Source: Paenibacillus montaniterrae
Lineage (GTDB): Bacteria > Bacillota > Bacilli > Paenibacillales > Paenibacillaceae
Reading direction: 5' to 3'
NCBI RefSeq assembly: GCF_018403185.1
Contig: NZ_BOSE01000001.1
Span: 1,116,001-1,180,000 of the forward strand
DNA: 64,000 nt
The notes below the pieces were generated by a model. The model was not told where the DNA came from. It saw nothing but the letters and a program-made list of their open reading frames with translations, and ran no database searches. Made by a program: the position numbers and the translations under genes. Below, in pieces: positions 34,715 to 42,869 of the stretch. The first letter of the stretch is position 1. Every line of letters starts with the position of its first letter.

Positions 34715-37390
34715 CTACTTCGCTTCATACCAGCTATCGCCATAGCTTACATCAGCGACAAGCGGCACGTCAAGCTTGATCGCCTCAGCCATCACCTGTG
34801 GCACAAGCTGCTTCATCGTCTCCAGCTCATGCGGCGGAACCTCGAATACGAGCTCGTCATGAACCTGCAGCAGCATGCGGCTTGACAGCTCACGCTTTTG
34901 CAGCTCATCATTCATGCGAACCATCGCCAGCTTGATAATATCTGCTGCCGAGCCTTGAATTGGCGTGTTCATGGCGATTCGTTCAGCAAACGAGCGTATA
35001 TTATAGTTCGAGGAATGAATATCCGGAACATAGCGGCGACGGTCAAGCAGCGTTACAATATAGCCTTTTTCCTTCGCTTCAGCAATGATATCATCCATAT
35101 ATTTGCGAACACCTTGAAACACGCTGAAGTACTGCTCAATAAACTGCGCAGCTTCCTTGCGCGTAATGCCCAGGTTTTGCGACAAGCCAAAATCGCTTAT
35201 ACCATATACAATGCCGAAGTTTACAGCCTTTGCAGATCGGCGCATATTGCTGTCTACCTGATCGGCTGTTACGCCAAATACGTCCATTGCTGTTTTCGTA
35301 TGGATGTCATGGTTATGAATAAACGCATCCTTCAAGCGCTCATCACCCGAAATATGGGCAAGCACACGCAGCTCAATTTGCGAGTAGTCGGCAGACAAAA
35401 TGCTCCAGCCCGGCTCAGAAGGAATAAATGCTTTGCGGATTTTGCGGCCTTCCTCCAAGCGAATCGGAATGTTTTGCAGATTAGGAAACTGTGAGCTTAA
35501 GCGCCCTGTTGCCGCGATCGTTTGCCGATAATAGGTATGAATATGCCCTGTTTCCTCACGAACCTCCTTCAGCAAGCCTTCAATATACGTAGATTGCAGC
35601 TTGGCAAGCTGGCGGAAATTTAAAATATGAGGCACGATCGGATGATAAGGAGCAAGCTCCTCCAGCACCTCCGCATCAGTCGAATATCCTGTTTTCGTCT
35701 TTTTCTTGGCTGGCAGCCCCAGCTTTTCAAACAGCACCTCGCCAAGCTGCTTGGGAGAGCTTATTTTGAACTCTGTGCCTGCAAGCTCATAAATTTCCGA
35801 AGTAATGTGCTTAAGCGCTGCTTCAAGCTCAACACCTTGCTGCTCAAGCTCAGCGCGCTCAACCTTAATGCCCTGCTGCTCCATACGAGCCAGGATGCGA
35901 GACAGAGGTCCTTCCAAATCGTAATAAAGCGAACGCATTGACGTTTTTTCCAGCTCTTCATCCAGCTTTGGCGCAAGCTGACGCACGATATTTGCTTTAA
36001 CAGCAAGATGCTCAAACAGCTTGCTTTGCTCAGGCAGCTTCAGCTTTGCACCTTTGCCATACACCTCATCATCCGAGGGCAAGCCATACAAGCTGTGTCG
36101 TTCAGCAATTGTATGAAGCAGTTGGTTGCCGTCGGTAGGGTCCAGCAAATAAGCAGCCAGCTGCACATCGAAGTAGCTGCCGCCCAGCTTAATGCCGTGC
36201 CAATGCAGCACAAGCTCAGCTTTATGCAGATCATAGCCGTATTTTGGTATAGATTCATCAGCCAGCCATTGCTTGAATGGTGCAAGCTCTTCTGTGTCGA
36301 GTAGGTGGTGCTGCATCACATACACTTGATCGCCAACTGCAATCGCAATTCCTTCCAATGAAGCATGGTGAGGATTTTCTCCAATTGCTTCGATATATAG
36401 CCCGTGCTTCGCATCTTCCTCAGCCAAAGCGCTCATTAGCTTGGATATATCAAGCGATTGCTCAGACAGATGATGAATGGTCAGCTCAGAAAGCGCCTGC
36501 TTGGCGTCAGCTTCACTTGAGCCACTGGACGCAGTAACGTCAAGGCGCTCGAGCAGCGATTTAAATTCAAGCTTGGCGAGCTGCTCAGCTAGCTTGGCAG
36601 GCTCATACCCGTTGTAGACGATATCCTCCTCTGTAAGCTCCAGCGGCACCTCGCGGAAAATCGTAGCAAGCTGCTTGCTCATTAAGGCAGACTGCTGATG
36701 ATTGGTCAAATTCTCCTTCAGCTTGCCTTTTTGTGCGTCGAGGTTGGCAATAACCTCTTCAACTGAAGGAAACTGATGAAGCAGCTTAAGCGCTGTTTTC
36801 TCTCCAACACCAGGCACGCCCGGAATATTATCAGAGGTATCTCCCATTAAACCTTTCAAATCTATAATTTGCTGCGGCGTTAGTCCGTATTTTTCTTCAA
36901 TCGTTGCAGGCGAATACAGCTCTACCTCGCTAACGCCTTTGCGCGTTACGGCAATCGTTACGTTGGAAGAGGCAAGCTGCAGCATATCCTTATCACCTGA
37001 AATAACGAGCGTCTCAATTTCCTGTTGATCGGCCTTGGCAGTCAAGGTTCCGATAATGTCATCTGCTTCATAGCCGGCGATTTCATATTGGGCAATGCCG
37101 AAAGCCGAGATCAAATCCTTCAGCAACGGAAATTGCTGAGACAGCTCTGGCGGCGTCTTCTGGCGGCCAGCCTTATATTCTTCAAATTGCTCATGTCTAA
37201 AATTCGTTTTTCCTGCATCAAAGGCAACCATAATATGCGTCGGCTTATGCTCTTCAAGCAGCTTCAACAGCATCGTCGTAAATCCATAGATCGCATTCGT
37301 CTGCATACCTGAAGAATTCGTCAGAGGCGGCATAGCAAAAAACGCACGATATGTAATACTATTCCCGTCAATCAACATCCATTTTTTCAT
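34715..37390 (-). CDS. polA: DNA polymerase I
   Basis: The protein has 891 residues. An N-terminal 5'-nuclease (LIDGNSITYRAFFA, AGYEADDIIGTLT, DLKGLMGDTSDNIPGVPGVGEKTA) is followed by a 3'-5' exonuclease fold (about 310-480) lacking the catalytic D-x-E, as in other Bacillales. The polymerase domain has motif A LSADYSQIELRVLAH, motif B RRSAKAVNFGIVYGIS and motif C LQVHDELVFEVP. The start at 37390 has GAGGTG 9 nt upstream. It acts in repair and Okazaki-fragment processing. It follows the phoU terminator, so it must have its own promoter. Confidence 0.97.
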   Translation of the reverse strand: MKKWMLIDGNSITYRAFFAMPPLTNSSGMQTNAIYGFTTMLLKLLEEHKPTHIMVAFDAGKTNFRHEQFEEYKAGRQKTPPELSQQFPLLKDLISAFGIAQYEIAGYEADDIIGTLTAKADQQEIETLVISGDKDMLQLASSNVTIAVTRKGVSEVELYSPATIEEKYGLTPQQIIDLKGLMGDTSDNIPGVPGVGEKTALKLLHQFPSVEEVIANLDAQKGKLKENLTNHQQSALMSKQLATIFREVPLELTEEDIVYNGYEPAKLAEQLAKLEFKSLLERLDVTASSGSSEADAKQALSELTIHHLSEQSLDISKLMSALAEEDAKHGLYIEAIGENPHHASLEGIAIAVGDQVYVMQHHLLDTEELAPFKQWLADESIPKYGYDLHKAELVLHWHGIKLGGSYFDVQLAAYLLDPTDGNQLLHTIAERHSLYGLPSDDEVYGKGAKLKLPEQSKLFEHLAVKANIVRQLAPKLDEELEKTSMRSLYYDLEGPLSRILARMEQQGIKVERAELEQQGVELEAALKHITSEIYELAGTEFKISSPKQLGEVLFEKLGLPAKKKTKTGYSTDAEVLEELAPYHPIVPHILNFRQLAKLQSTYIEGLLKEVREETGHIHTYYRQTIAATGRLSSQFPNLQNIPIRLEEGRKIRKAFIPSEPGWSILSADYSQIELRVLAHISGDERLKDAFIHNHDIHTKTAMDVFGVTADQVDSNMRRSAKAVNFGIVYGISDFGLSQNLGITRKEAAQFIEQYFSVFQGVRKYMDDIIAEAKEKGYIVTLLDRRRYVPDIHSSNYNIRSFAERIAMNTPIQGSAADIIKLAMVRMNDELQKRELSSRMLLQVHDELVFEVPPHELETMKQLVPQVMAEAIKLDVPLVADVSYGDSWYEAK

Positions 37391-37443
37391 ATGAAGCTGC
37401 ACCTCATTCTATTAACTTGTTACTCTCTTCTATGATACCACAA

Positions 37444-37485
37444 AAAGGACCTTCCCTAATCATACTGGAGCAGGGAAAGTCCTTT
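37444..37485 (-). terminator. Intrinsic terminator of pstB-phoU
   Basis: AAAGGACCTTCCCT (37444-37457) pairs with AGGGAAAGTCCTTT (37472-37485) with one mismatch pair. On the minus strand it is followed by TTTTTG. Confidence 0.8.
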
Positions 37486-37512
37486 ATGAGAAATTTTTTT
37501 TGAACATCCGCT

Positions 37513-38172
37513 TTAAGCGTTTAGGTCAGGTCGTTTGCCTGTCACCAGATAAACAACACTCTCCCCAATATTAGTTGCATGATCGCCAAAGCGCTCAATG
37601 TAGCGACCTACAAAGCTTAATATTTGAGCTTGAGCTATGTTGCGCGGATTTTCCATCATAAGCAGCACCAGCTCGCGCGTAATTTGACCATACAAGGCAT
37701 CGACCTGATCATCGTCCTTTGCCATTTTGTAGGCAAGATCAACATTTTCGTTGACGTAAGCTTGGATCGCCTCATAGGTCATATTGCGGATAATTTCACC
37801 CATGCGCGGAATGTCGATAATAGGCTTAATCAACGGCTCGCCCTGCAATCTGTGTACGGCCTTCGCAATATCCAGCGCCAGATCACCCATGCGCTCCAAA
37901 TCATTGGCAATGCGGAACGCAGCAATAATTCTGCGCAAGTCTTTGGCAACTGGCTGCTGTGTAGCAATCAGCTTCAAGCCTAGCTCCAAAATTTTCTCTT
38001 CCATATCATTAACATGAACATCATCAGCAATTACTTCATCAGCAAGCTCTGGATTATTTTCCTTAAGTGAGTTGATCGCTTTTTCAACTGCGACCTCCAC
38101 CATCTCGCCCATTTCCACCAGCCATTTGTTCAGTTGCTCAAGACCTTGATCAAAATCTTTACGAAGCGTCAT
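37513..38172 (-). CDS. phoU: Phosphate signalling regulator PhoU
   Basis: The protein has 219 residues with two three-helix PhoU repeats. Each has the metal-binding acid pattern: RIANDLERMGDLALDIA and GRYIERFGDHATNIGE. PhoU links the Pst transporter to PhoR and limits phosphate uptake. It lies 74 nt downstream of pstB in the same transcript. Confidence 0.96.
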   Translation of the reverse strand: MTLRKDFDQGLEQLNKWLVEMGEMVEVAVEKAINSLKENNPELADEVIADDVHVNDMEEKILELGLKLIATQQPVAKDLRRIIAAFRIANDLERMGDLALDIAKAVHRLQGEPLIKPIIDIPRMGEIIRNMTYEAIQAYVNENVDLAYKMAKDDDQVDALYGQITRELVLLMMENPRNIAQAQILSFVGRYIERFGDHATNIGESVVYLVTGKRPDLNA

Positions 38173-38246
38173 CGTTTAGCCATCCTCCTCAAACTTTTCA
38201 TGTTACAGCCATTACCTATTGATGCTGCGTGCAAACTACTAATTTC

Positions 38247-39002
38247 TTAGCCGAAACGACCGCTTATATAATCTTCGGTACGCTTGTCGCTCGGGTTGGA
38301 AAACAGCTTTTCGGTATCATCATATTCCACCACTTCGCCATTTAGGAAAAAAACTGTTTGATTGGATACGCGTGCTGCTTGATGCATATTGTGCGTAACC
38401 ATAACAATCGTATATCTGTCACGCAAATCCTGCACCAGCTCTTCAATTTTCAAGGTAGAAATTGGATCGAGCGCAGACGTAGCCTCGTCCATCAGCAAAA
38501 TATCAGGGTTTACGGCAAGCGCACGCGCAATGCATAGACGCTGCTGCTGACCGCCGGAAATCGACAGTGCTGAACGCTTCAGATGATCCTTTACCTCATC
38601 CCAAAGCGCTGCTGATTTAAGGCTTGTTTCTACAATCTCATCAAGCTTTTGCTTATTTTTAATGCCATGAAGGCGCGGCCCGTAAGCAACATTATCATAA
38701 ATTGATTTAGGGAACGGATTCGGCTGTTGGAATACCATGCCTACCTTTTTGCGCAATGTTTCCACATCGACTTCCTGTGAATAAATATCTGTATCATTAA
38801 TTATTAGCTTGCCCTCAATGCGAGTTCCTACAATCATGTCATTCATTCGATTCAAGGTGCGCAGCAGCGTTGATTTGCCGCAGCCGGACGGTCCAATAAA
38901 AGCTGTAACAGCCTTTTCCGGGATCGTAAGATTAACGCCCTTCAAGGCATGAAATTCCGAATAAAAAAGGTTCAAATCCTTTGCTTCAATTATAGTAGTC
39001 AT
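38247..39002 (-). CDS. pstB: Phosphate ABC transporter ATP-binding protein PstB
   Basis: The protein has 251 residues. Walker [21 protein letters not shown], the PstB-type Q-loop [20 protein letters not shown], signature [16 protein letters not shown] and Walker [14 protein letters not shown] are intact. ATG 39002 has GGAGG 7 nt upstream; the frame to 39044 is spurious. pstS, pstC and pstA are not adjacent, which is unusual because pstB normally ends a pstSCAB operon. A four-repeat PHO box lies 222 nt upstream. Confidence 0.97.
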   Translation of the reverse strand: MTTIIEAKDLNLFYSEFHALKGVNLTIPEKAVTAFIGPSGCGKSTLLRTLNRMNDMIVGTRIEGKLIINDTDIYSQEVDVETLRKKVGMVFQQPNPFPKSIYDNVAYGPRLHGIKNKQKLDEIVETSLKSAALWDEVKDHLKRSALSISGGQQQRLCIARALAVNPDILLMDEATSALDPISTLKIEELVQDLRDRYTIVMVTHNMHQAARVSNQTVFFLNGEVVEYDDTEKLFSNPSDKRTEDYISGRFG

Positions 39003-39357
39003 GCGAATTCCTCCAAATCCAATGATCAGTATGCTAGATCCCATTGATTCGCGGATTAAAACTGCCGGTATGCAATCAATTAATCTGTTTAATCATAGCA
39101 TGCTCATTTTTAGGCAATGCCATTTGTCAATTTATTTGAAATCATGAAGCGAACGTTTATAACTTAATGATGATCTCGTACAATAGCTATGGATTGACTT
39201 ACTAGATAATAGTAATCATAGTTTGTTAATTTTGTATGTTTGAAATGTTAACACTATGTAAAAAATTAAATGATTTTGCTTATCGATCGGCTGGTTATAT
39301 AATGATTAAGAAGCTTTAAAATTTAACGAGGTTTATATCGTTACAGGAGGGAAGCTT
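39003..39357. other. Divergent regulatory region of pstB and araC-type gene
   Basis: The 355 bases contain no gene. They hold the PHO box at 39224-39262, an apparent 200-nt leader for pstB-phoU, and a promoter for the AraC-type gene (TTTGCT at 39275-39280, 17 nt, TATAAT at 39298-39303). The PHO box lies just upstream of that -35, so PhoP could affect both directions. Confidence 0.6.
39224..39262 (-). promoter_or_regulatory. PHO box (PhoP-binding repeats) upstream of pstB-phoU
   Basis: Read on the minus strand: TTTACA, TTAACA, AACATA, TTAACA, each separated by exactly 5 nt (11-bp periodicity; plus-strand starts 39224, 39235, 39246, 39257). Three of the four match TT(A/C/T)ACA, the B. subtilis PhoP repeat. 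Confidence 0.8.
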
Positions 39358-40230
39358 ATGGAGGCGACTCATGAAATCGTTCCGTATGACAATCCTTTGC
39401 TCAGCATACGCATTTTCCAATCTCACCGCGGGCCGAATACGCGAACGGAGTGGCATTATCATAAGCAATTAGAGCTGCTGCTCGTACTAAACGGACAGCT
39501 TGATTTATATATGGAAGCTGACATGATTTCGCTTGTAAAAAATGATGTTGCAATTTTGGGCGCATACGAGCTGCACCGCGACTATTGCTCAACTGCTTTG
39601 GAATATATCGTTGTTCAGTTTGATCTGGAGCATTTCTTCGATCAAAGCTCGATTTCATATATGCGTTACTTTTCAGAAACGCATGAGCCGCTAAGCCGGA
39701 CAAACTATATTTTTAAGGATCGTCCGCATATTCAGGACGAGGTGTCAGGCTGCATCCGTACAATGCTGCGAGAAGCGGACAAAAAGGAGCCCGGCTACGA
39801 AATTGCCGTCAGCATTTTGATCAAGCAGATTTTGCTGCTGCTGCTGCGCAACGACAGTCGCAAGGTGCTGTCTGAGCAGGACCCATTTGACAAAATCAGG
39901 CTTAAGCCTGTGCTCGACTATGTGGAGCAGCATCTGACCGATCGAATTGCGGTGGAAGAGGTTTGTCAAATTGCTAATATGAGCTACTATTATTTTGTTA
40001 AGTTTTTTAAGAAATCAATCGGCTTATCTTTCACAGAATATGTAAATTATCGCAAAGTAAAGCGCGCGGAGCGATTGCTGCTGACTAAGGATTTAAGCAT
40101 TACGGAAATTGGCGAAAAAATCGGTATGCCGAACATGGCGCATTTTTATAAAATGTTCAAAAAATACAATGATTGCTCGCCCAAGCAATATCAGAAAAAA
40201 ATGCTGCAATGGAAATCGCATGAGCACTAA
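39358..40230 (+). CDS. AraC-family transcriptional regulator
   Basis: The protein has 290 residues. An N-terminal cupin sensor (about 20-100, with TEWHYHKQLELLLVLNGQLDLYME) is followed by two helix-turn-helix motifs: VEEVCQIANMSYYYFVKFFKKSIGLSFTEYV and ITEIGEKIGMPNMAHFYKMFKKYNDCSPKQYQ. These bind carbohydrate or similar effectors in the family; the target is unknown. AGGAGGG lies 7 nt before ATG 39358. The nearest co-oriented gene is the YbaK-type deacylase, separated only by an R1 relic. Confidence 0.92.
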   Translation: MEATHEIVPYDNPLLSIRIFQSHRGPNTRTEWHYHKQLELLLVLNGQLDLYMEADMISLVKNDVAILGAYELHRDYCSTALEYIVVQFDLEHFFDQSSISYMRYFSETHEPLSRTNYIFKDRPHIQDEVSGCIRTMLREADKKEPGYEIAVSILIKQILLLLLRNDSRKVLSEQDPFDKIRLKPVLDYVEQHLTDRIAVEEVCQIANMSYYYFVKFFKKSIGLSFTEYVNYRKVKRAERLLLTKDLSITEIGEKIGMPNMAHFYKMFKKYNDCSPKQYQKKMLQWKSHEH

Positions 40231-40238
40231 AAATACGT

Positions 40239-40285
40239 ATTCAAAAAGCTCGGCATTTCAGGACCAGATAGTATATGAGGAGAAC
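40239..40285 (+). repeat. R1 repeat relic (left end)
   Basis: ATTCAAAAAGCTCGGCATTTCAGGACCAGATA followed by ATGAGGAG matches the left R1 end and then, after a deletion, its internal AATGAGGAG. The GAGGAG of this relic is the ribosome site of the next gene. Confidence 0.6.
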
Positions 40286-40291
40286 CGTATT

Positions 40292-40768
40292 ATGGCTTTG
40301 GAAAAAGTAGTTCGTTATTTTGAGCAGTTTGACCTTGCGCATCGCGTAATAGAACTGGAGCAATCGAGCGCAACAGTGGAGCAGGCAGCGATGGCTATTG
40401 GCTGTGCACCGGAGGTCATTGCAAAAACGATGTCATTTTTGCTGAAGGAACAGCCTATTCTGATCGTAACAGCTGGAGATGTAAAGATTGACAATAAGAA
40501 ATTTAAAGAGCATTTTCATGAAAAGGCAAAAATGATTCCCTATGATCAAGTGGAAGCTTATATCGGCCACGCTCCAGGTGGCGTGTGCCCCTTTGGCACG
40601 AACGAAAACGTGACGGTCTATCTTGATCTATCGCTTCAACGCTTTGATACCGTTTATCCGGCCGGAGGAAGCGCCAATAGTGCGGTTAAACTATCCTTAA
40701 ATGAATTAGAGACCTATTCAGCATCGGCAGGCTGGGTTGACGTATGCAAGAGCATCGTTAATGAATAA
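40292..40768 (+). CDS. YbaK/ProX-family aminoacyl-tRNA deacylase
   Basis: The protein has 158 residues and is a stand-alone editing domain that hydrolyses misacylated tRNAs (Cys- or Ala-tRNAPro type). Motifs: GCAPEVIAKTMSFLL, the Lys of VKIDNKKFKEHF, and GHAPGGVCPFG. ATG 40292 has GAGGAG 9 nt upstream. The longer open frame to 40109 runs through the AraC gene in another frame and is spurious. A shared terminator with phoP follows. Confidence 0.9.
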   Translation: MALEKVVRYFEQFDLAHRVIELEQSSATVEQAAMAIGCAPEVIAKTMSFLLKEQPILIVTAGDVKIDNKKFKEHFHEKAKMIPYDQVEAYIGHAPGGVCPFGTNENVTVYLDLSLQRFDTVYPAGGSANSAVKLSLNELETYSASAGWVDVCKSIVNE

Positions 40769-40780
40769 ATCGGCAAACAA

Positions 40781-40820
40781 AAAACTCGCAAGTCCTATCC
40801 GTTAGGGCTTACGAGTTTTT
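40781..40820. terminator. Bidirectional terminator overlapping the phoP stop
   Basis: AAAACTCG (40781-40788) pairs with CGAGTTTT (40812-40819), with an inner stem AAGTCCTA/TAGGGCTT. The phoP stop codon (40795-40797) lies inside the inner stem, so the last residues KKLVSPNG are encoded by the terminator. Confidence 0.85.
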
Positions 40821-41517
40821 TCGGCATGACGAGCTTGTAGCCAACACCGCGGATCGATTCAATTCGTACCGATTGCTGCTCTAGCTCCAGCTTCTTGCGA
40901 AGCGAGCTTACGTGAACATCAACCGTACGCTGACCGCCAATATAATCAAATCCCCATACCACATTCATCAAATCGTCGCGGCTAATAACCATGCCAGGAC
41001 GCTGAACGAGATAGAGCAGCACCTCAAACTCCTTCGGACGCAAGGAAATCGGTTGCCCCTTAACACTTACCTCGTATTTTTCAGGGTATATCGACAGTTC
41101 TCCTGCTTGTATAACCTTTTCACTGGAAAGGTTTGGCTTTGGAGCTTCATTTTGTGTTCTCCTAAGTACAGCAGAAACTCGAGCTAGCAGCTCTGCGACA
41201 CCAAATGGCTTCGTAATATAATCATCAGCGCCATGCTTCAAGCCCTGTACAACTTCCTCTTCTGCATTACGAGCTGTCAAAATAATAACGGGCGTACGAA
41301 CACCATTTTGATGCAGCCGGTTCAAGATTTCAAAGCCGTTCATTCCAGGAAGCATAATATCGAGAATGATCAGATCGAATTTGTCCTGCAATGCGGTTTG
41401 AAGCCCTTCACTGCCATGCTCTACAACGGTTGTGTCATATCCCTCTTGTGTCAAATTGTACGACAGCAGCCTGGAAAGCGTAGGCTCGTCCTCAATGACC
41501 AAAATTCTATTTGACAT
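40795..41517 (-). CDS. phoP: Phosphate response regulator PhoP (OmpR family)
   Basis: The protein has 240 residues. The receiver has acidic residues EDE, the phospho-acceptor Asp in DLIILDIMLPGMNG, Thr in VIILTARNAEEEVVQGLKHGADDYITKPF, and Lys. The winged helix ends RTVDVHVSSLRKKLE and IRGVGYKL. The Paenibacillus/Bacillus PhoP identity rests on overall likeness, on the neighbouring phoR, pstB, phoU and polA, and on a PHO box just upstream. ATG 41517 has GGAGG 7 nt upstream. phoP is downstream of phoR in transcription order, the reverse of B. subtilis, with repeat arrays in between. Confidence 0.93.
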   Translation of the reverse strand: MSNRILVIEDEPTLSRLLSYNLTQEGYDTTVVEHGSEGLQTALQDKFDLIILDIMLPGMNGFEILNRLHQNGVRTPVIILTARNAEEEVVQGLKHGADDYITKPFGVAELLARVSAVLRRTQNEAPKPNLSSEKVIQAGELSIYPEKYEVSVKGQPISLRPKEFEVLLYLVQRPGMVISRDDLMNVVWGFDYIGGQRTVDVHVSSLRKKLELEQQSVRIESIRGVGYKLVMPKKLVSPNG

Positions 41518-41554
41518 TGCTTGACCTCCATACTTTAAATACATAAGTAATGCT

Positions 41555-41593
41555 TTTAACGTTAGTGTAACACTTTTGTCAATTCCATGTAAA
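41555..41593 (-). promoter_or_regulatory. PHO box and promoter of phoP
   Basis: Read on the minus strand: TTTACA (41593-41588), TTGACA (41582-41577), GTTACA (41571-41566), each separated by 5 nt, with a weak fourth repeat at 41560-41555. The TTGACA also forms a sigma-A -35, with TTAAAA 17 nt on (41559-41554). It indicates autoregulation by PhoP. It begins 16 bp from the edge of the R2 array. Confidence 0.75.
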
Positions 41594-41608
41594 ACAAAAT
41601 TAATATTT

Positions 41609-42138
41609 CAGCGCTCCGGAGCTAAGCATCCTTCAGTCGCTTTTTAAATCGTAATGCTTTCTTTATTGGAATTTTTTATGGTTGCATTACGATGTTAAAG
41701 GCGACACTCTTCGTTTTTCAGTGCTCCGGAGCTAAGCATCCTCCAGTCGCTTTTTAAATCGTAATGCTTTCTTATTGGAATTTTTTATGGTTGCATTACG
41801 ATGTTAAAGGCGACCCTCTCCGTTTTTCGGATGCTTTGCTCCTCCGCTGTAGCTTTTTTGTTGTTGAATACGCTACGAAGCGAGTGTAGCGTCATCAACG
41901 CTGCGGAGCTAAGCATCCTCCAGTCGCTTTTTAAATCGTAATGCTTTCTTATTGGAATTTTTTATGGTTGCATTACGATGTTAAAGGCGACCCTCTCCGT
42001 TTTTCAGCGCTCCGGAGCAAAGCATCCTCCAGTCGCTTTTTAAATCGTAATGCTTTCTTATTGGAATTTTTTATGGTTGCATTACGATGTTAAAGGCGAC
42101 CCTCTTCGTTTTTCGGATGCTTTGCTCCTTCGCTGTAG
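41609..42138. repeat. R2 array A, four nested-palindrome units
   Basis: Units begin at 41609, 41719, 41896 and 42005. Each unit starts with CAGCGCTCCGGAGC(A/T)AAGCATCC. It then has GTCGCTTTTTAAATCGTAATGC paired, across a 25-nt AT-rich loop, with GCATTACGATGTTAAAGGCGAC. Units 2 and 4 also carry the closing outer arm CGGATGCTTTGCTCC followed by CCGCTGTAGC and T-runs, as in an intrinsic terminator. Units 1 and 3 lack the closing arm. No coding frame is supported. Confidence 0.9.
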
Positions 42139-42154
42139 ACTTATCTAGGGTTGT

Positions 42155-42304
42155 AGGACCAAGAAAGCCGTGGACGAAGCTAGAAATTACGGAGCGCAGA
42201 GTAGAGCGTTGCTACGTGAGCACCGCAGTTCTCGCTAGCGTTCAAGATTCGCCGCCGAATACGCTGCAACGCATCACATCGTCATCAAAGTCCAGTTTTT
42301 GAAC
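42155..42304 (+). repeat. R1 array A, unit 1 (left end truncated)
   Basis: It begins inside the element at AGGACCAAGAAAGC, directly after R2 array A. The core GGAGCGCAGAGTAGAG...GCTACGTGAGCACC and the right end CATCGTCATCAAAGTCCAG...TTTTTGAAC are present. Confidence 0.85.
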
Positions 42305-42322
42305 CCACCTCTTCCAATAAGA

Positions 42323-42490
42323 GCTCAAAAAGTTCGGAGTTCAGGGCCGAGAAGATGGCACGATACTAGAAAATGAGGAGCGCAGCGTAGAGCACTGCTA
42401 CGTGAGCACCGCAGTTTTCGGTAGCGTGACATATTCGATGCCGAATAAGCACCTTGACATGCTTCGCCATCAACTTCGGACTTTTTGAAT
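42323..42490 (+). repeat. R1 array A, unit 2
   Basis: A full-length unit with more substitutions than its neighbours (GCTCAAAAAGTTCGGAGTTCAGG at the left end; CATCAACTTCGGACTTTTTGAA at the right). The linker to unit 3 is CATCCACTTCCAATCGAG. Confidence 0.85.
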
Positions 42491-42508
42491 CATCCACTTC
42501 CAATCGAG

Positions 42509-42676
42509 GTTCAAAAATTGGGCTTTCAGGACCAAGAAGATGGCACGATACTAGAAAACGAGGAGCGCAGCGTAGAACACTGCTACGTGAGCACCGTAAA
42601 TTTCGGCTGAGTTCAAGATTCGCCGCCGAGTAATCCCCAATGAAACAGCATCGTCATCAAAGTCCAGTTTTTGAAC
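42509..42676 (+). repeat. R1 array A, unit 3
   Basis: Full length, 168 bp; its start is exactly 186 bp after the start of unit 2. Core GAGGAGCGCAGCGTAGAACA...TGCTACGTGAGCACC. Confidence 0.9.
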
Positions 42677-42694
42677 CATCCTCTTCCAATCGAG

Positions 42695-42862
42695 GTTCAA
42701 AAATTGGGCTTTCAGGACCAAGAAGATGGCACGATACTAGAAAACGAGGAGCGCAGCGTAGAGCACTGCTACGTGAGCACCGCAGTTTTCGGTAGCGTGA
42801 CATATTCGCCGTCGAATCCACTACAACGCAAACTCATCGTCATCAAAGTCCAGTTTTTGAAC
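42695..42862 (+). repeat. R1 array A, unit 4
   Basis: Full length, 168 bp; its start is exactly 186 bp after unit 3. It ends 8 bp before the phoR stop codon. Confidence 0.9.
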
Positions 42863-42869
42863 CTACCTC

